A DNA stretch of 64,000 nt from Wurfbainia villosa (taxonomy: Eukaryota; Streptophyta; Magnoliopsida; Zingiberales; Zingiberaceae): the NCBI GenBank assembly GCA_025175895.1, contig CM045993.1, positions 63,306,621 to 63,370,620 on the forward strand. The letters run 5' to 3'. Position 1 is the stretch's first letter, and each line of letters begins with the position of its first letter. This document shows positions 10,049 to 20,606 of the stretch, piece after piece. The notes under the pieces are model-generated. The model was not told where the DNA came from. It was given only the letters and a program-made list of their open reading frames with translations, and made no database searches. The position numbers and the translations under genes are program-made.

Positions 10049-11374
10049 CAGCCGACAACTCATAGTGATGAGCAATCGGCTGGACCTATTGTAACACCAC
10101 ATCTTCGTAGATCTGGCAGAACACGCAATATTCCTGAGAGATATGGATTTCTCGTAAGTGAATCGAACGACGTGTTACTCATTGATGATGAGGAGCCTAC
10201 CAGTTATGAAGAAGTGCTGACAAGTTCAGAAAGGGATAAATGGCTTGGTGCCATGAAGTCAGAAATGGATTCCATGTATGAAAACCAAGTTTGGAACTTG
10301 GTTGACCCACCTGAAGGCATAAAGCCTATAGGGTGCAAGTGGGTTTTCAAGAAGAAAACCGACATGGATGGTAATGTGATTACCTATAAGGCTAGATTGG
10401 TGGCGAAAGGATATCGTCAAAAGCAAGGTGTTGATTATGACGAAACCTATTCGCCTGTAGCTATGCTTAAATCCATTCGGATGCTCCTGGCCATAGCGGC
10501 TCATTATGATTATGAGATATGGCAGATGGATGTGAAAATAGATTTCCTTAATGGAAACCTACTCGAGAACGTGTATATGATACAGCCTGAGGGTTTCACA
10601 TCGGTTGATAAAACCAAGGTATACAAATTGCGACTGTCCATTTATGGATTGAAGCAAGCATCCAGGAGCTGGAATATCCGTTTTGATGAGACAATCAAAA
10701 AGTTTGATTTCTCACAAAATCCAGACGAACCTTGTGTGTACAAGAAGGTTAGTGGGAGTGCAGTCGTGTTCATAGTATTGTATGTCGATGACATACTACT
10801 TATAGGAAACAATGTTTCAATCTTACAGTCAGTGAAGGTTTGGTTATCCAAGACATTCTCCATGAAAGACCTGGGAGAAGCAACCTACATCCTCGGGATT
10901 AAGATCTATAGAGATAGATCGAAATGGTTGCTTGGTCTTTCGCAGTCTACATATATAGACCGAGTGCTAAAGAGGTTTAGCATGTCGGAATCCAAGAAAG
11001 GTTTCTTACCCATCAGGCATGGGGTACACCTTTCGAAGTCTATGTGTCCGCGCACAGAAGACGAGAGGATTTGCATGAGTATGATTCCCTATGCATCCGC
11101 AATAGGATCTATCATGTATGCTATGTTATGTACAAGGCCTGATGTATTGTGCGCTCTGAGTGTCACGAGCAGATACCAGTCCGATCTAGGAATGGATCAT
11201 TGGGCGGCTGTTAAGACGATCCTTAAGTACTTGAGAAGAACTAAAGATGTGTTCCTAATATATGGAGAAGGGGACATGGTGATACGCGGGTATACGGATG
11301 CCAGCTCCAGACAGACAAGGATGATTCCATGTCTCAGTCTGGGTATGTATTCACCTAGAATGGAGGCGCAATAA
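10049..11374 (+). CDS. Reverse transcriptase fragment of element B
   Basis: This is the longest undamaged RT in the window. It runs from the post-integrase linker (TPHLRRSGRTRNIPERYGF) through GCKWVFKKKTDMDG, ITYKARLVAKGYRQ, DETYSPVAMLK and QMDVKIDFLNGNLLE, then the catalytic LYVDDILLIGNN and YILGIKIYRDRSK. In QMDVKIDFLNG two residues differ from the QMDVKTAFLNG form seen in element A. It is part of a polyprotein and has no start codon of its own. The frame ends in early RNase H (RGYTDASS) after a frameshift near 11310-11330. Confidence 0.85.
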   Translation, partial: QPTTHSDEQSAGPIVTPHLRRSGRTRNIPERYGFLVSESNDVLLIDDEEPTSYEEVLTSSERDKWLGAMKSEMDSMYENQVWNLVDPPEGIKPIGCKWVFKKKTDMDGNVITYKARLVAKGYRQKQGVDYDETYSPVAMLKSIRMLLAIAAHYDYEIWQMDVKIDFLNGNLLENVYMIQPEGFTSVDKTKVYKLRLSIYGLKQASRSWNIRFDETIKKFDFSQNPDEPCVYKKVSGSAVVFIVLYVDDILLIGNNVSILQSVKVWLSKTFSMKDLGEATYILGIKIYRDRSKWLLGLSQSTYIDRVLKRFSMSESKKGFLPIRHGVHLSKSMCPRTEDERICMSMIPYASAIGSIMYAMLCTRPDVLCALSVTSRYQSDLGMDHWAAVKTILKYLRRTKDVFLIYGEGDMVIRGYTDASSRQTRMIPCLSLGMYSPRMEAQ

Positions 11375-11695
11375 GTTGGAAAGGTTCCAAGCTTGACGCT
11401 ATAGCAGATTCTGCCACTAAGGCAGAATACGTTGCAGCTTTGGAAGCAGCAAAGGAAGCAGTTTGGATCAAGAAATTCATCTTTGAACTTGATGTGGTCT
11501 CACCAACGATCCAAACATGTGTTTCGCCGCTATCATCTTATCAGAGAGTTCATCAATAGGAACGAAATATAAATCGAGAAAATTCTCACTGAAAGGAACT
11601 TAACGGATCCCTTGACTAAGGCATTACCTCAAAATAAGTTTGAGGGTCATGTTCGAGCTTATGGTATTGGATACCATAGCGATTGGCATTAGGCC
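11375..11695 (+). pseudogene. RNase H remnant of element B
   Basis: The frame that follows contains [22 protein letters not shown] deletion then joins the position after PTIQ to the histidine-rich segment before YHLIRE, removing the YCDN active-site block seen in the other elements. The domain ends with LTDPLTKALPQNKFEGHV and a stop just before the polypurine tract. RNase H would be inactive. Confidence 0.8.
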
Positions 11696-11706
11696 AAGTG
11701 GGAGTC
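11696..11706 (+). other. Polypurine tract of element B
   Basis: AAGTGGGAGTC lies directly before the LTR start TGTTAG, as expected for the plus-strand primer. Confidence 0.8.
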
Positions 11707-13096
11707 TGTTAGTAATATATGAGAGATGTCCTAAGGCAATCGCCTTATGTATGAACCATTTATATGATAAATGAAGATTCACTATTTAAGTATACATGTT
11801 TTATGTATTTGATTTGATCTTAAACTTATTTACTGAATATCCACGATACGATTCACAGCATGAGAGAATTTGTGATTGGATCACAACTAGTGAGTATCTC
11901 TACATGTGTAATTGTGATGTATCGGAATTATCCCTAGTCGATGAATTGATGGATTTGGACACCATCAATTCTGTCGAGACTAGCATGAGGTATACTCCTT
12001 GGTGTATCCAAGCAGCTGATTCTCACTGGCTGGAGACATTGTGATGTCCGGAGTTAATCGTGGATGCTAGTTATGGTAACTAGTTCATTGGAGTGACCAG
12101 CCGTAAGACTTCATATGGTTCTCTGCATATATAGATATGTCAATAAAGTTCTTACTGTGGCTTAAGTGTGATGTTCCTTTGACTTGCGGTATTCAAGTCA
12201 TCTTGATCATAGAGACTTATGCTTTGACATCTTAATCAAGCATCTCTAAGGAGATGTGGACCCGGGATGATTGGGTATAAGTCGATGTGATCGAAGTTGT
12301 TTGAATAGCCTATAAAGGATTCACCACTCCTTGCGAGGAGATGTATACCCATGGCCTCTCGTCGGATTGTTACTAAAGTCTTTGGCCAAAGCATTACATG
12401 TTTAGAGTAAGGTACTCTTCGATACATGTGGAGTAACTAGAATCCGTAGGACGAGGAAATGATACTTGGGCTAGGTGTGACGTAGTCAGCCTAGTGGGGA
12501 CTGACACTATAGACTATGTCCTGAACCAAGTGGATATAAGATGAGTGAAGGGAATGAGGCACAAATCATTCGAGCTACTGAAGGGTTTCAGAAATAGTTC
12601 TGGATCAACCGTTGATCTTTTCGGTTAATTGGGGATCATGATGTACTACTAAGTGCCACTCATGATCTTTCTATAATTAATGGTTAATTATAGACGGCCA
12701 ACATAAACCGAGAACCTATTTGGTCACACGCACAATGAGCGTAATCCGAAGGATTTAAAACGAGCTTGAGAATGGGATTCTCAGACCGAGAGAAACTATG
12801 TTTGGTTGGACCAAACATGGAGCGAGCAAGAAATCGTTTCAGGCGCAATGGAAGCGTGGATGAGCCGTGTCTTATGAAGACATAATGGATGGACCAAAAT
12901 GGTTTGGTTCTAATCCAATGGAGGGGAATAAACCAAAGGGTTTGGTTTATTTTAAACGAATGAACCAAAAGTTGGTTCGGTTCGTTTTAACTTAAAATAA
13001 ACCATCATGGTTTGGTTTATTTTAACTTATATTAATGGAGCAGGTTAACGGGCCTAATGGTTATGATCCAATAACCATTAAAAGAATTAGTTCTCT

Positions 13097-13104
13097 ATAA
13101 AAGA
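13097..13104 (+). promoter_or_regulatory. Putative TATA box of the element B LTR
   Basis: TATAAAAG in the context TTCTCTATAAAAGAGGG is kept in all five family II LTRs with small changes. It would place the transcript start near 13125-13135, leaving about 800 bp of R-U5. Confidence 0.6.
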
Positions 13105-13357
13105 GGGCTTAAGGGATAATTAAGCCCTAATCCCCAACCCTCATTGCCGCCCACCTCTCCTTGGAGAAATTCGGAGCTAACTCTCCTACTCCTTGCCGCC
13201 GCCCACCTTGAGGCTCCAACCGGCGTCCAGAAGGCTGATTCTTTCCCCCTCGTCGGCATCGAGCTGCTGCCGGTTAGTGCTCCGGTGATCTCCTTCAAGT
13301 TTGGCATCAAGGTGAGCTCTATCTCCCTTGGTTGGCCGGCGCCTATCACCTCCACCA

Positions 13358-13571
13358 AAGCTGTCCAGTTTTCTGGACAGCTTGTTCTCCTCTCGTCGGA
13401 GCATCGTTTGGACGACAGTTAGAGCTCCGACAGCGGATAACTTACCGGGGATTTGATCTCCGGTAATCCTCAGAGGTGGAGGACGAAGGATTCGTCAATT
13501 GGTTGACGAATACCTCTCCGGAGAAGCGAGTTTTGAGAACTCGTATTAGGATCCGAATTTGGATTCGGATC
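13358..13571 (+). other. Cluster of inverted repeats in the R-U5 part of the family II LTR
   Basis: Three perfect hairpins are visible. At 13358-13383 an 11-bp stem AAGCTGTCCAG closes a TTTT loop. At 13490-13511 a 9-bp stem ATTCGTCAA closes TTGG. At 13550-13571 a 9-bp stem GATCCGAAT closes TTGG. A weaker stem CGTGATC/GATCACG follows. All lie downstream of the TATA box, so they would fold in the 5' part of the RNA. Confidence 0.6.
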
Positions 13572-13934
13572 GTGATCATCTCTCGATCACGTCGTCTTCA
13601 ACACGAGGCTAGTAACCCGTACGAAGACGAAACTCGTGGCTTAGCGAAGTCATCCCGAGGAACTCGGCGTGGATACGGATAGAGACGATTCTAGCGAGGA
13701 TCGTTCCGGTTGATGCCATTCACGCTACACGTCATACGAAAGGTATAACGTAGTTAAATTTCTTTTTATTGCAAATTTAAATTTATGGTTATGTCTACAC
13801 TTGTTGTAATATGCATGCGTGTGTTGTGTGTGTTGTAATAAATAGAAGTATTTATTATTTTTATTGCTTCCGCTGTGTTCATGTTTACGAAACATGATCG
13901 AACACACACACGCCGCGGTGCCGGAAACCCAACA

Positions 13935-14047
13935 TGTGATGTGTGTGTTGTAATAAATGTAGATTTATTAATTTTATTGCTTCCGATGTTCTCTTGTTTA
14001 CGCAACATGATCGAACACACACACGGCGCGCTGCCGAAAACCCAACA
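13935..14047 (+). repeat. Truncated family II LTR tail (113 bp)
   Basis: Directly after the element B LTR, this repeats the last ~113 bp of a family II LTR. It resembles the end of the element E LTR (59278-59390), including GTAATAAAT, CGAACACACAC and AACCCAACA. It is followed without a gap by the truncated element C LTR. It is probably the remains of a second LTR whose other parts were deleted. Confidence 0.8.
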
Positions 14048-15596
14048 TATACCTCTTGGTCTTCTAATGTATGACCTTCCTCCTTTTGGACGTCATGTGG
14101 GCGACGATCCACCAAAAGTCGAAGCTCATAGATCGCAAAACTTCCTTCCTTGCTTTTCCCAAGCAAGAGGAAGAAGAGAAACAATGTTTTTCTTCTTCCA
14201 AAACTCAACCAACAAGGATCTATCAAAGCCCTTGCCGCCGGCCAACTAGAAGGAGAAGGAGATGGTGGAAAACTACCAAGACACCAAGGGAAACCCTATA
14301 TCTTGTTTCCACCACCTAAGGAGAAGAAGAGCTGGAAAAGAGATGGAAAAGTCTGCTGGACGTTGTCCCAAAGAGGAAGAAGAAGAGAGAAAGAACCTTC
14401 CTTATTTGGTGCCACCCTAGCCTCAAAACCCTAATCCCAATCCTATCTCAAATAGGATTGCTCCTTGCCGGCCAAACCCTAGCTCCCCTCCTATTCATTA
14501 TGTAATCCACGACCACTCCTCATGCCCTCCTTTTATAGAGTTAGAGATAAGTCATGAATTAATCTCCTCCATTGGTTCTAGGTATTTAATCTCAACCGTC
14601 GAATCTAGAGATTTAATCTCAACCGTCGGATTTTAGAGATTTGATCTCTACCAATGGATCTTAGAGTTTTGTTTCTATCTATTGGATCTAAGCTTCATGA
14701 GGTGTTAATAGGATAGATTAGGGACCATGAGGAGGAGTTGGGTCTTGGCCACCCATGGATCAAGCCCACATAAAGTCCGATCCACTAATGATGATCCAAT
14801 CCACTAAAGGTCCATCATTGATCTACCTCACCAACCCCCATATGATAATATGAGCTCCATATATTATTTGTACATTTTCTCCCCGTGTTTAAGATCTCGA
14901 ATTTCTGTCGATTAATTAATTTACTGACCATTAATTAATCAACATCTAACTCCTTGAGTAGTACCACTCAACCTTTTCATCATGCCAGACCAAGTCCACC
15001 TGCAAGGTTTACATGATGAACCTTATGAGCTCTTCAAGGGGACATCATCATCCTAATATATAGGACACGGTTTCCTCCTATAATCAACGGCACACCATAT
15101 AAATAATATCATCTCCCAACTTATTGAGCCTATCGATTTAATCTATAAATCTCGCCCATTGGTAAATCAAAGAGATGAGTACTAAGTATATGTGCCCGTT
15201 ATTATATCGGGATTAAGAACATGTACTAAATAATATCTGAGGTCCGATTCGATTATGTAGTCAGCAATAAATCGAATCACCTCTATGTTAGTCCTGCTCA
15301 ATACACACAAAGTGCACTAGTGTGATTCTTTGGTCAAGACAAACCAATACCAAATCACACTACAACCATTCCGATGGTTTATCCAAAGTCATCTCGGTTG
15401 TGAGCCTTTACTTATACTTTTCAAGGAGCCGATAACATGATCTTCCGTGTGACACCACACACCATGTTATCTACATTGTAAAGTATTAGACAATATTGCA
15501 TAACCATAAAAATATGCAAACAATGATCATGTGATTCTTATTTAAAAAATAAAGATGTTTATAGAAAAGATAGACTTTTCAGTATACATCCCTACA
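14048..15596 (-). repeat. Element C 3' LTR, truncated at its U5 end
   Basis: It matches 38148-39720 closely and shares with it changes not seen in the element A LTR, so the two are a pair. About 324 bp at the plus-strand left end are missing, and the break point is joined to the family II LTR tail. A 24-bp block present near 38440 is missing here. Confidence 0.9.
14531..14660 (-). promoter_or_regulatory. TATA box and palindromic U3 repeats of the element C 3' LTR
   Basis: On the minus strand 14538-14531 reads CTATAAAA. Three imperfect repeats containing GATTTAATCTC or GAGATTTGATCTC lie at about 14585-14660, upstream in element orientation. The layout is the same as in the other two family I LTRs. 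Confidence 0.5.
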
Positions 15597-16240
15597 ATCT
15601 CCCAATTATACTAAAAGACTATGCTGTCCTCATACTGCCATACATCTGATTCCCCTTCCCTCCAAATGCCTCTCAAAGCTCTCGCTAGAAGGGCCTTAGT
15701 GAAAGGGTCTACCAGGTCATCCTCTGATGCAATCTAGGCGACAGCAACTTCTACCTCTATTACGATTTCTCGTATCAGGTGGTACTTGCGCTCTATGCAT
15801 TTACTTATCTTATGGGCTCGTGGTTCCTTCGAGTTTGCAATTGCACCATTATTATCACAATAAATTGCAATAGTTCTGGGCAAACCAGGAATCACATCCA
15901 AGTCCATCAGGAAGTTCCTGAGCCATACAACTTCTTTGGCTGCCTCATAGGCTGCCACATACTCAACTTCCATGGTGGAGTCCACCACGCATTTCTGCTG
16001 GACACTCCTCCATACAATGGCTCCACTTCCCAAAGTAAACACAAAACCTGACGTAGACTTACTGTTATCCCTATCTGATTGGAAGTCGCAATCCATGCAA
16101 CCCACAGGGAGTAATTGGTCTGCCCGGTAAACTAGCTTATAATCCCTAGTCCTTCTCAGGCACTACAATATATGCTTTACTGCAGTCCAATGTCCCTGTC
16201 CTGGATTACTCTGATATCTGCTGACCATGCCCACAGTAAA
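15597..16240 (-). pseudogene. RNase H of element C, with degenerate polypurine tract
   Basis: The open stretch 16105-15734 carries the RNase H blocks [46 protein letters not shown] and [12 protein letters not shown]. The C-terminal part (15640-15733) is out of frame or interrupted by a stop. The polypurine tract next to the LTR (15597-15607) reads AATTGGGAGAT on the minus strand, slightly degraded. Confidence 0.82.
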
Positions 16241-17280
16241 TCAGATATCGGGTCTCGTACATAGCATTGCATACATGAGGCTTCCTACTGTCGAAGCATA
16301 AGGAACCACCTTCATCTCCTCTATCTCCTTAGATGATCTAGGCCACATCTCCTTAGATAAAGGAACTCCATGTCCGGAAGGTAGAAAACCTTTCTTGGAG
16401 TTCTGCATGCTAAAACGATCCAAAATTGTGTCTATGTATGAAGCTTGGAATAAGCACAACATCCTTTTCCTGCGATCCCTTATAACCTTGATCCCAAGGA
16501 TGTGTTCCGCTTCTCCCAAGTCCTTCATATTAAACTGGTTGGACAACCATACCCTTACGCCCGATAACACATTGATATTGTTGCCAATCACCAAAATGTT
16601 ATCTATGTATAGTACAAGAAATACCACTACATTTCTATCACATCTCTTGTATACACAAGACTTATCCGGACTTTGAATAAATCCATAAGACTGGATTTTC
16701 CTCATCAAAGCGGATGTCCCAAGACCTCGAAGCTTGCTTCAATCCATAAACAGACCGATTAAGCTTACATACATGACGCTCTTTTCCATTAGCAATGAAT
16801 CCCTCTGGTTGTTTCATATAAATGTTTTCCTCAAGACTTCCATTAAGGAAAACTGTCTTGACATCCATCTGCCGCACCTCATAATCCATATGGGCTGCTA
16901 TGCATAAGAGAATCATGATAGATTTAAGCATGGCTACCGGAGAAATGGTCTCCTCAAAATCGATACCCTCTTTCTGAGTATATCCCTTCGCAACAAGCCT
17001 TGCTTTGAAGGTCTCAACCTTCCCATCTATTCCTCTCTTTCTCTTGTAGATCCACTTGCATCCAATGGTTTTTATACCATTGGGTAGTTCTGCTAGCTCC
17101 CAGACCTAATTTGAATCCATAGATTCAATCTCAACATTCATTGCACTTTGCCAAGATACTGCATCTTTATCTTGGATTGCCTCGTCGCATGTTTAGGGAT
17201 CAGGTTCATGTTTGCCAGGGACCAAATCAGAAGATTCACCCAAGAACATGAATCTAAGAGGCTGTCTCACAACCTTCCCA
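16241..17280 (-). pseudogene. Reverse transcriptase of element C
   Basis: Open stretches 16931-16662 and 16708-16241 cover the RT from QMDVKTVFLNGSLEENIYM through GLKQASRSWDI to SKKGFLPSGHGVPLSK. The catalytic box reads LYIDNILVIGN: the second aspartate of YVDD has become asparagine, which by itself would kill the enzyme. The N-terminal RT (about 16930-17160) is frameshifted. Confidence 0.85.
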
Positions 17281-18158
17281 CTACGACGAGATATCACTTG
17301 TGTATCCTTCTGTGACACGCAGTGTAGTGACACGTGGTACATCCTCTTCTACCGGTGGTACTAAAGAAGTGACTTCCCCTTTTAACTCCTCCAGAACAAT
17401 TTTACTCTTGGGCTTGTGGCTCATCACATAGTCTTCCTCTAGAAATTTTGTGTTCGTACTAACGATCACCCTCTGATCTCTCGGACTATAAAACAATCCA
17501 CCCTTCGTTCCTCTAGGATAGCCAACGAACAAGCGCACTTCTGTACGAGGTTCCAACTTACCATCATCTGCCTCCAGCACATGTGCTGAACTCCCCCATA
17601 TCCGAATATGTCTTAGACTAGGCTTTCGCCCGGTCCACAACTCTGTGGGAGTAGAAGGCACTAATTTAGATGAAACCAAGTTCAGAATGTACACCACCGT
17701 ATCTAGAGCATATCCCTAGAACGAATCTGGCAAGTCAGAATAACTCATCATCGATCTAACCATCTCCATAAGAGTCATATTCCTTCGCTCTGCTACACCA
17801 TTCTGCTGGGGTGTGCCAGGTGCAGTCAATTGGGATTGAATCCCAACCTCTGATAAGTAGTTCTTAAACTCTCCCAAGAGGTTGTCTCCACCATGATCAG
17901 ATCATAGTGTCATCCATATCTTGAATAATTGTCTTTAAAAGAGACGAAATATTCAAGACCAACTCTTTCCTGGATAGTCATAGGACCACACAAATCAGAA
18001 TGAACCATTCCTAACACATCTTTGGCTCTATACCCCTTGGCCCTAAAAAGGCCTCTTGGTCATCTTACCCTCTAAGCAAGATTCGTAGGTTGGGACATCC
18101 TCCACTACTAATGAACCCTAAGGTCCATTAGCTATCAACCATTGAATTCTGCTTAGGA
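17281..18158 (-). pseudogene. Integrase and integrase-RT linker of element C, 3' of the gypsy insertion
   Basis: The open stretch 17697-17281 matches the integrase tail and linker ([36 protein letters not shown]). Further on (17700-18158) integrase core pieces are recognisable, but a deletion of roughly 150 bp near 17905-17915 removes part of the core by comparison with element A. The sequence is cut at 18158-18163 by the gypsy insertion. Confidence 0.8.
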
Positions 18159-18163
18159 TAATG
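18159..18163. repeat. Target site duplication TAATG, left copy
   Basis: TAATG directly precedes the gypsy LTR terminus TGTAAC and is repeated at 35940-35944 after the terminus GTTACA. Element C is continuous across the two copies. Confidence 0.92.
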
Positions 18164-18451
18164 TGTAACACCCATAAAATTTCTAGCAATTTTACGAGAG
18201 TTTTTGGCTTTACGATAATGGGCTTGATGTGGGCTTTTCTTCGAAAAATAAAAGAAATTAGCCAAAAAGAGATGCAAGGCCTAGGAATTGAACGCCAAAC
18301 CTCTAGAGATAGCCAAGCCCTCTAGATGCACCCACTAACTAGAAGCCCACTAGGATTAGATCATTAGAAGAAGAAGGGAAATTGTAGATAAGTGTGATGA
18401 GGGTAAATGAAGGGGCATGGAAAAGAGAAGAGAAACTTCTCTTCCTCACTT

Positions 18452-18458
18452 TATAAAG
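18452..18458 (+). promoter_or_regulatory. Putative TATA box of gypsy LTR 1
   Basis: TATAAAG follows a pyrimidine-rich stretch (CTTCTCTTCCTCACTT). The same site is present at 25623-25629 and 32925-32931 in the other two LTRs. Confidence 0.5.
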
Positions 18459-18694
18459 AAGAAGGAAGTTTCCACTTGGCCACTTCTTCTTCCCTTCTTC
18501 TTCCTCACCGAAAACCATCTCTCCCCCTCTCCATTTTCACCTTTGGTCGAACCCCATCCAAGCAAGGAGAAGCTAGTTCTTGGCTTCCATAAGGTCAACT
18601 ACTCACTAAAAGCAAGCGAAGGATGTAAGATTCCCTCACCTGCAGTATATTAGTTTTGTAGGATAGGTTACATGAAAGAAATATGAAGTTTGTA

Positions 18695-19510
18695 GCCCTA
18701 TATGTTTCGGCCAACTAAGTTTTTGGGCTAGGATTCATGAAAATGCTACTAGGGAAATTGTTATAGGTTGTATGCTTCAAGTAGGAATCTTTAGGTGTCA
18801 AAAGTCCAAAGATTATAGCCCTACATGTTTCGGCCAACCCAAGCTTTTGGGGTTAGGGTTGCATGAACTTGATTCTAAGGTTATGTTCATAGATGGTATG
18901 CTTCAAGTAGGATTTTTAGGTGTCGACAATCCAAGATAATGGCCCTACATGTTTCGGCCAACCAATGGTTTTAGGATTAGGGTTTCATGAAAATACCCCT
19001 TATGAAGTTATGTTATGATATATGCCTACATGAATAAATTTAGGTGACAAAAATCCAAGCTTTGTGCCCCTATATGTTTCGGCCACCAATGGTTTTAGGG
19101 TTAGGGTTTCATGAAAATACCCCTTATGAAGTTATGTTATGATATATGCCTACATGAATGAATTTAGGTGACAAAAATCCAAGCTTTGTGCCCCTATATG
19201 TTTCGGCCACCAATGGTTTTAGGGTTAGGATTTCATGAAAATACCCCTTATGAAGTTATGTTAAGATATATGCCTACATGAATGAATTTAGGTGACAAAA
19301 ATCCAAGCTTTGTGCCCCTATATGTTTCGGCCAACCAATGGTTTTAGGGTTAGGGTTTCATGAAAATACCCCTTATGAAGTTATGTTATGATATATGCCT
19401 ACATGAATAACTTTAGGTGACAAAAATCCAAGCTTTGTGCCCCTATATGTTTCGGCCAACCTTGGGTTTAGGGTTAGGGTTTCATGAAAACACCCCCTTA
19501 TGAAGTTATG
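18695..19510 (+). repeat. About seven ~124-bp repeats in gypsy LTR 1 with telo-box-like motifs
   Basis: Each unit starts near TATGTTTCGGCCA and contains TTAGGGTTTCATGAAAATAC. The four youngest units start at about 19067, 19191, 19315 and 19440 and are almost identical; earlier ones are diverged. TTAGGGTTT, the complement of the plant telo-box AAACCCTAA, is exact at 18977, 19101, 19350 and 19474. Confidence 0.85.
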
Positions 19511-20274
19511 TTAGGTGGATGACTTTAATATGCCTATGTGATGAACAAGTTTTTTGATTTAATATGCCAAGAAATGGGGTTTATGAAATATGCCTATGTG
19601 ATGAACATGTTTTACGTTTTAATATGCCAAGAAATATGTTTATGAAATATGCCTATGTGATGAACATGTTTATGATGTAATATGCCATGAAATATGCCTA
19701 TGTGATGAACATGTTTTATGATTTAATATGCCATGAATATGTCTATAAATTATGCTTAGGAGATAAACATGTTTATGCTTTAGGACCCCTTTAGGGTACT
19801 CTTATGTTATGAATGCATGTATGCTATGAAATGTCTAAGATGGAGATGCTTCCCTTTCAAATAGGGATTAAGAGCTCTCCTTATGATAAGATAAAATGGA
19901 GATGCTTCCCTTTCAAGTAGGGATTAAGAGCTCTCCTTATGATAAGACAAGAAAGAAAGGAATTAAGTATTTTACTTTGTAAGAGGTTAAGTACCCGACC
20001 CGTCAGGTGGTCGTTAATCAAATCCATAGGGACATAAGAAGACGTAAGAGGTCTTGCCCTGGTAAGACGTAAGAGGTCTTGCTCTAGTAGGTCTGGTGGC
20101 TCGCTACCCCAGCCTATTAGGGAACGCGCATTATGTGGTACTTAACCTGGGGCCCCCCATGCAAGTTATGATTATGTTGAAGTATCTATATGTATATGTT
20201 TTGAAAAGAAAAGACCTTTATGAAATTATGAATGTTAGGTTCAAGTTTAAGAATGCTTGTGTTTATGTACTTTA

Positions 20275-20606
20275 TGCATGTTTAGGTTTTATGTAATTAT
20301 GAATGCTTATGTTCAAGTTTAAGAATGCTTATGATTATATCTTTGATGCATGTTTAGGATTTATGTAATTATGAATGCTTATGTTCAAGTTTAAGAATGC
20401 TTATGATTATGTCTTTGATGCATGTTTAGGATTTATGTAATTATGAATGCTTATGTTCAAGTTTAAGAATGCTTATGATTATGTCTTTGATGCATGTTTA
20501 GGATTTATGTAATTATGAATGCTTATGTTCAAGTTTAAGAATGCTTATGATTATGTCTTTGATGCATGTTTAGGATTTATGTAATTATGAATGCTTATGT
20601 TTAATT
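20275..20606 (+). repeat. 72-bp tandem repeat in gypsy LTR 1
   Basis: Units start with TGCATGTTTAGG at 20275, 20347, 20419, 20491 and 20563, exactly 72 bp apart; the last is partial. LTR 2 and LTR 3 carry more units. Confidence 0.92.

Larger units (their letters stand above)
7229..13934 (+). mobile_element. Element B: Ty1/copia LTR retrotransposon (family II), interrupted by element A in its leader
   Basis: The part in the window holds the distal leader, gag-protease-integrase, RT, a damaged RNase H, a polypurine tract and a complete 3' LTR. Its 5' LTR and proximal leader must lie left of the window, beyond element A. The leader at 7229 picks up at the same base that occurs mid-leader in the array units (for example 46559), so A landed there. 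The coding region has one stop in integrase, one frameshift and one stop between integrase and RT, and a deleted RNase H. Confidence 0.92.
11707..13934 (+). repeat. Element B 3' LTR, complete (2228 bp)
   Basis: It begins TGTTAGTAATATATGAG and ends ACCCAACA, giving TG...CA ends with inverted TGTT/AACA termini. Four more LTRs of this family lie at 43838, 48281, 52726 and 57171. It contains a TATA box at 13097, a splice-donor-like site at 13312, and several hairpins at 13358-13571. Confidence 0.93.

Noticed and set aside
13144..13422. Frames of 70-100 residues on both strands in the R-U5 region of family II LTRs, at first resembling an exon with a following donor site
   Set aside because: The frame is not kept between LTR copies, both strands are open by chance in this GC-richer stretch, and the region recurs as part of the LTR. 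Only the donor-like site itself was kept as an observation.
18407..18653. Small open frames repeated in each gypsy LTR (starting MKGHGKEKRNF or MEKRRETSLP)
   Set aside because: They overlap in different frames around the TATA box and recur only because the LTR is repeated. There is no domain and no sign of coding constraint.
19090..19480. TTAGGG-rich stretches as an interstitial telomere
   Set aside because: There are only one or two motif units per ~124-bp repeat, inside an LTR. This is a promoter-type motif in a minisatellite and not a telomeric array.
20275..20606. The 72-bp array considered as a CRISPR-like repeat
   Set aside because: Units are contiguous with no variable spacers, and the context is a plant retrotransposon LTR.
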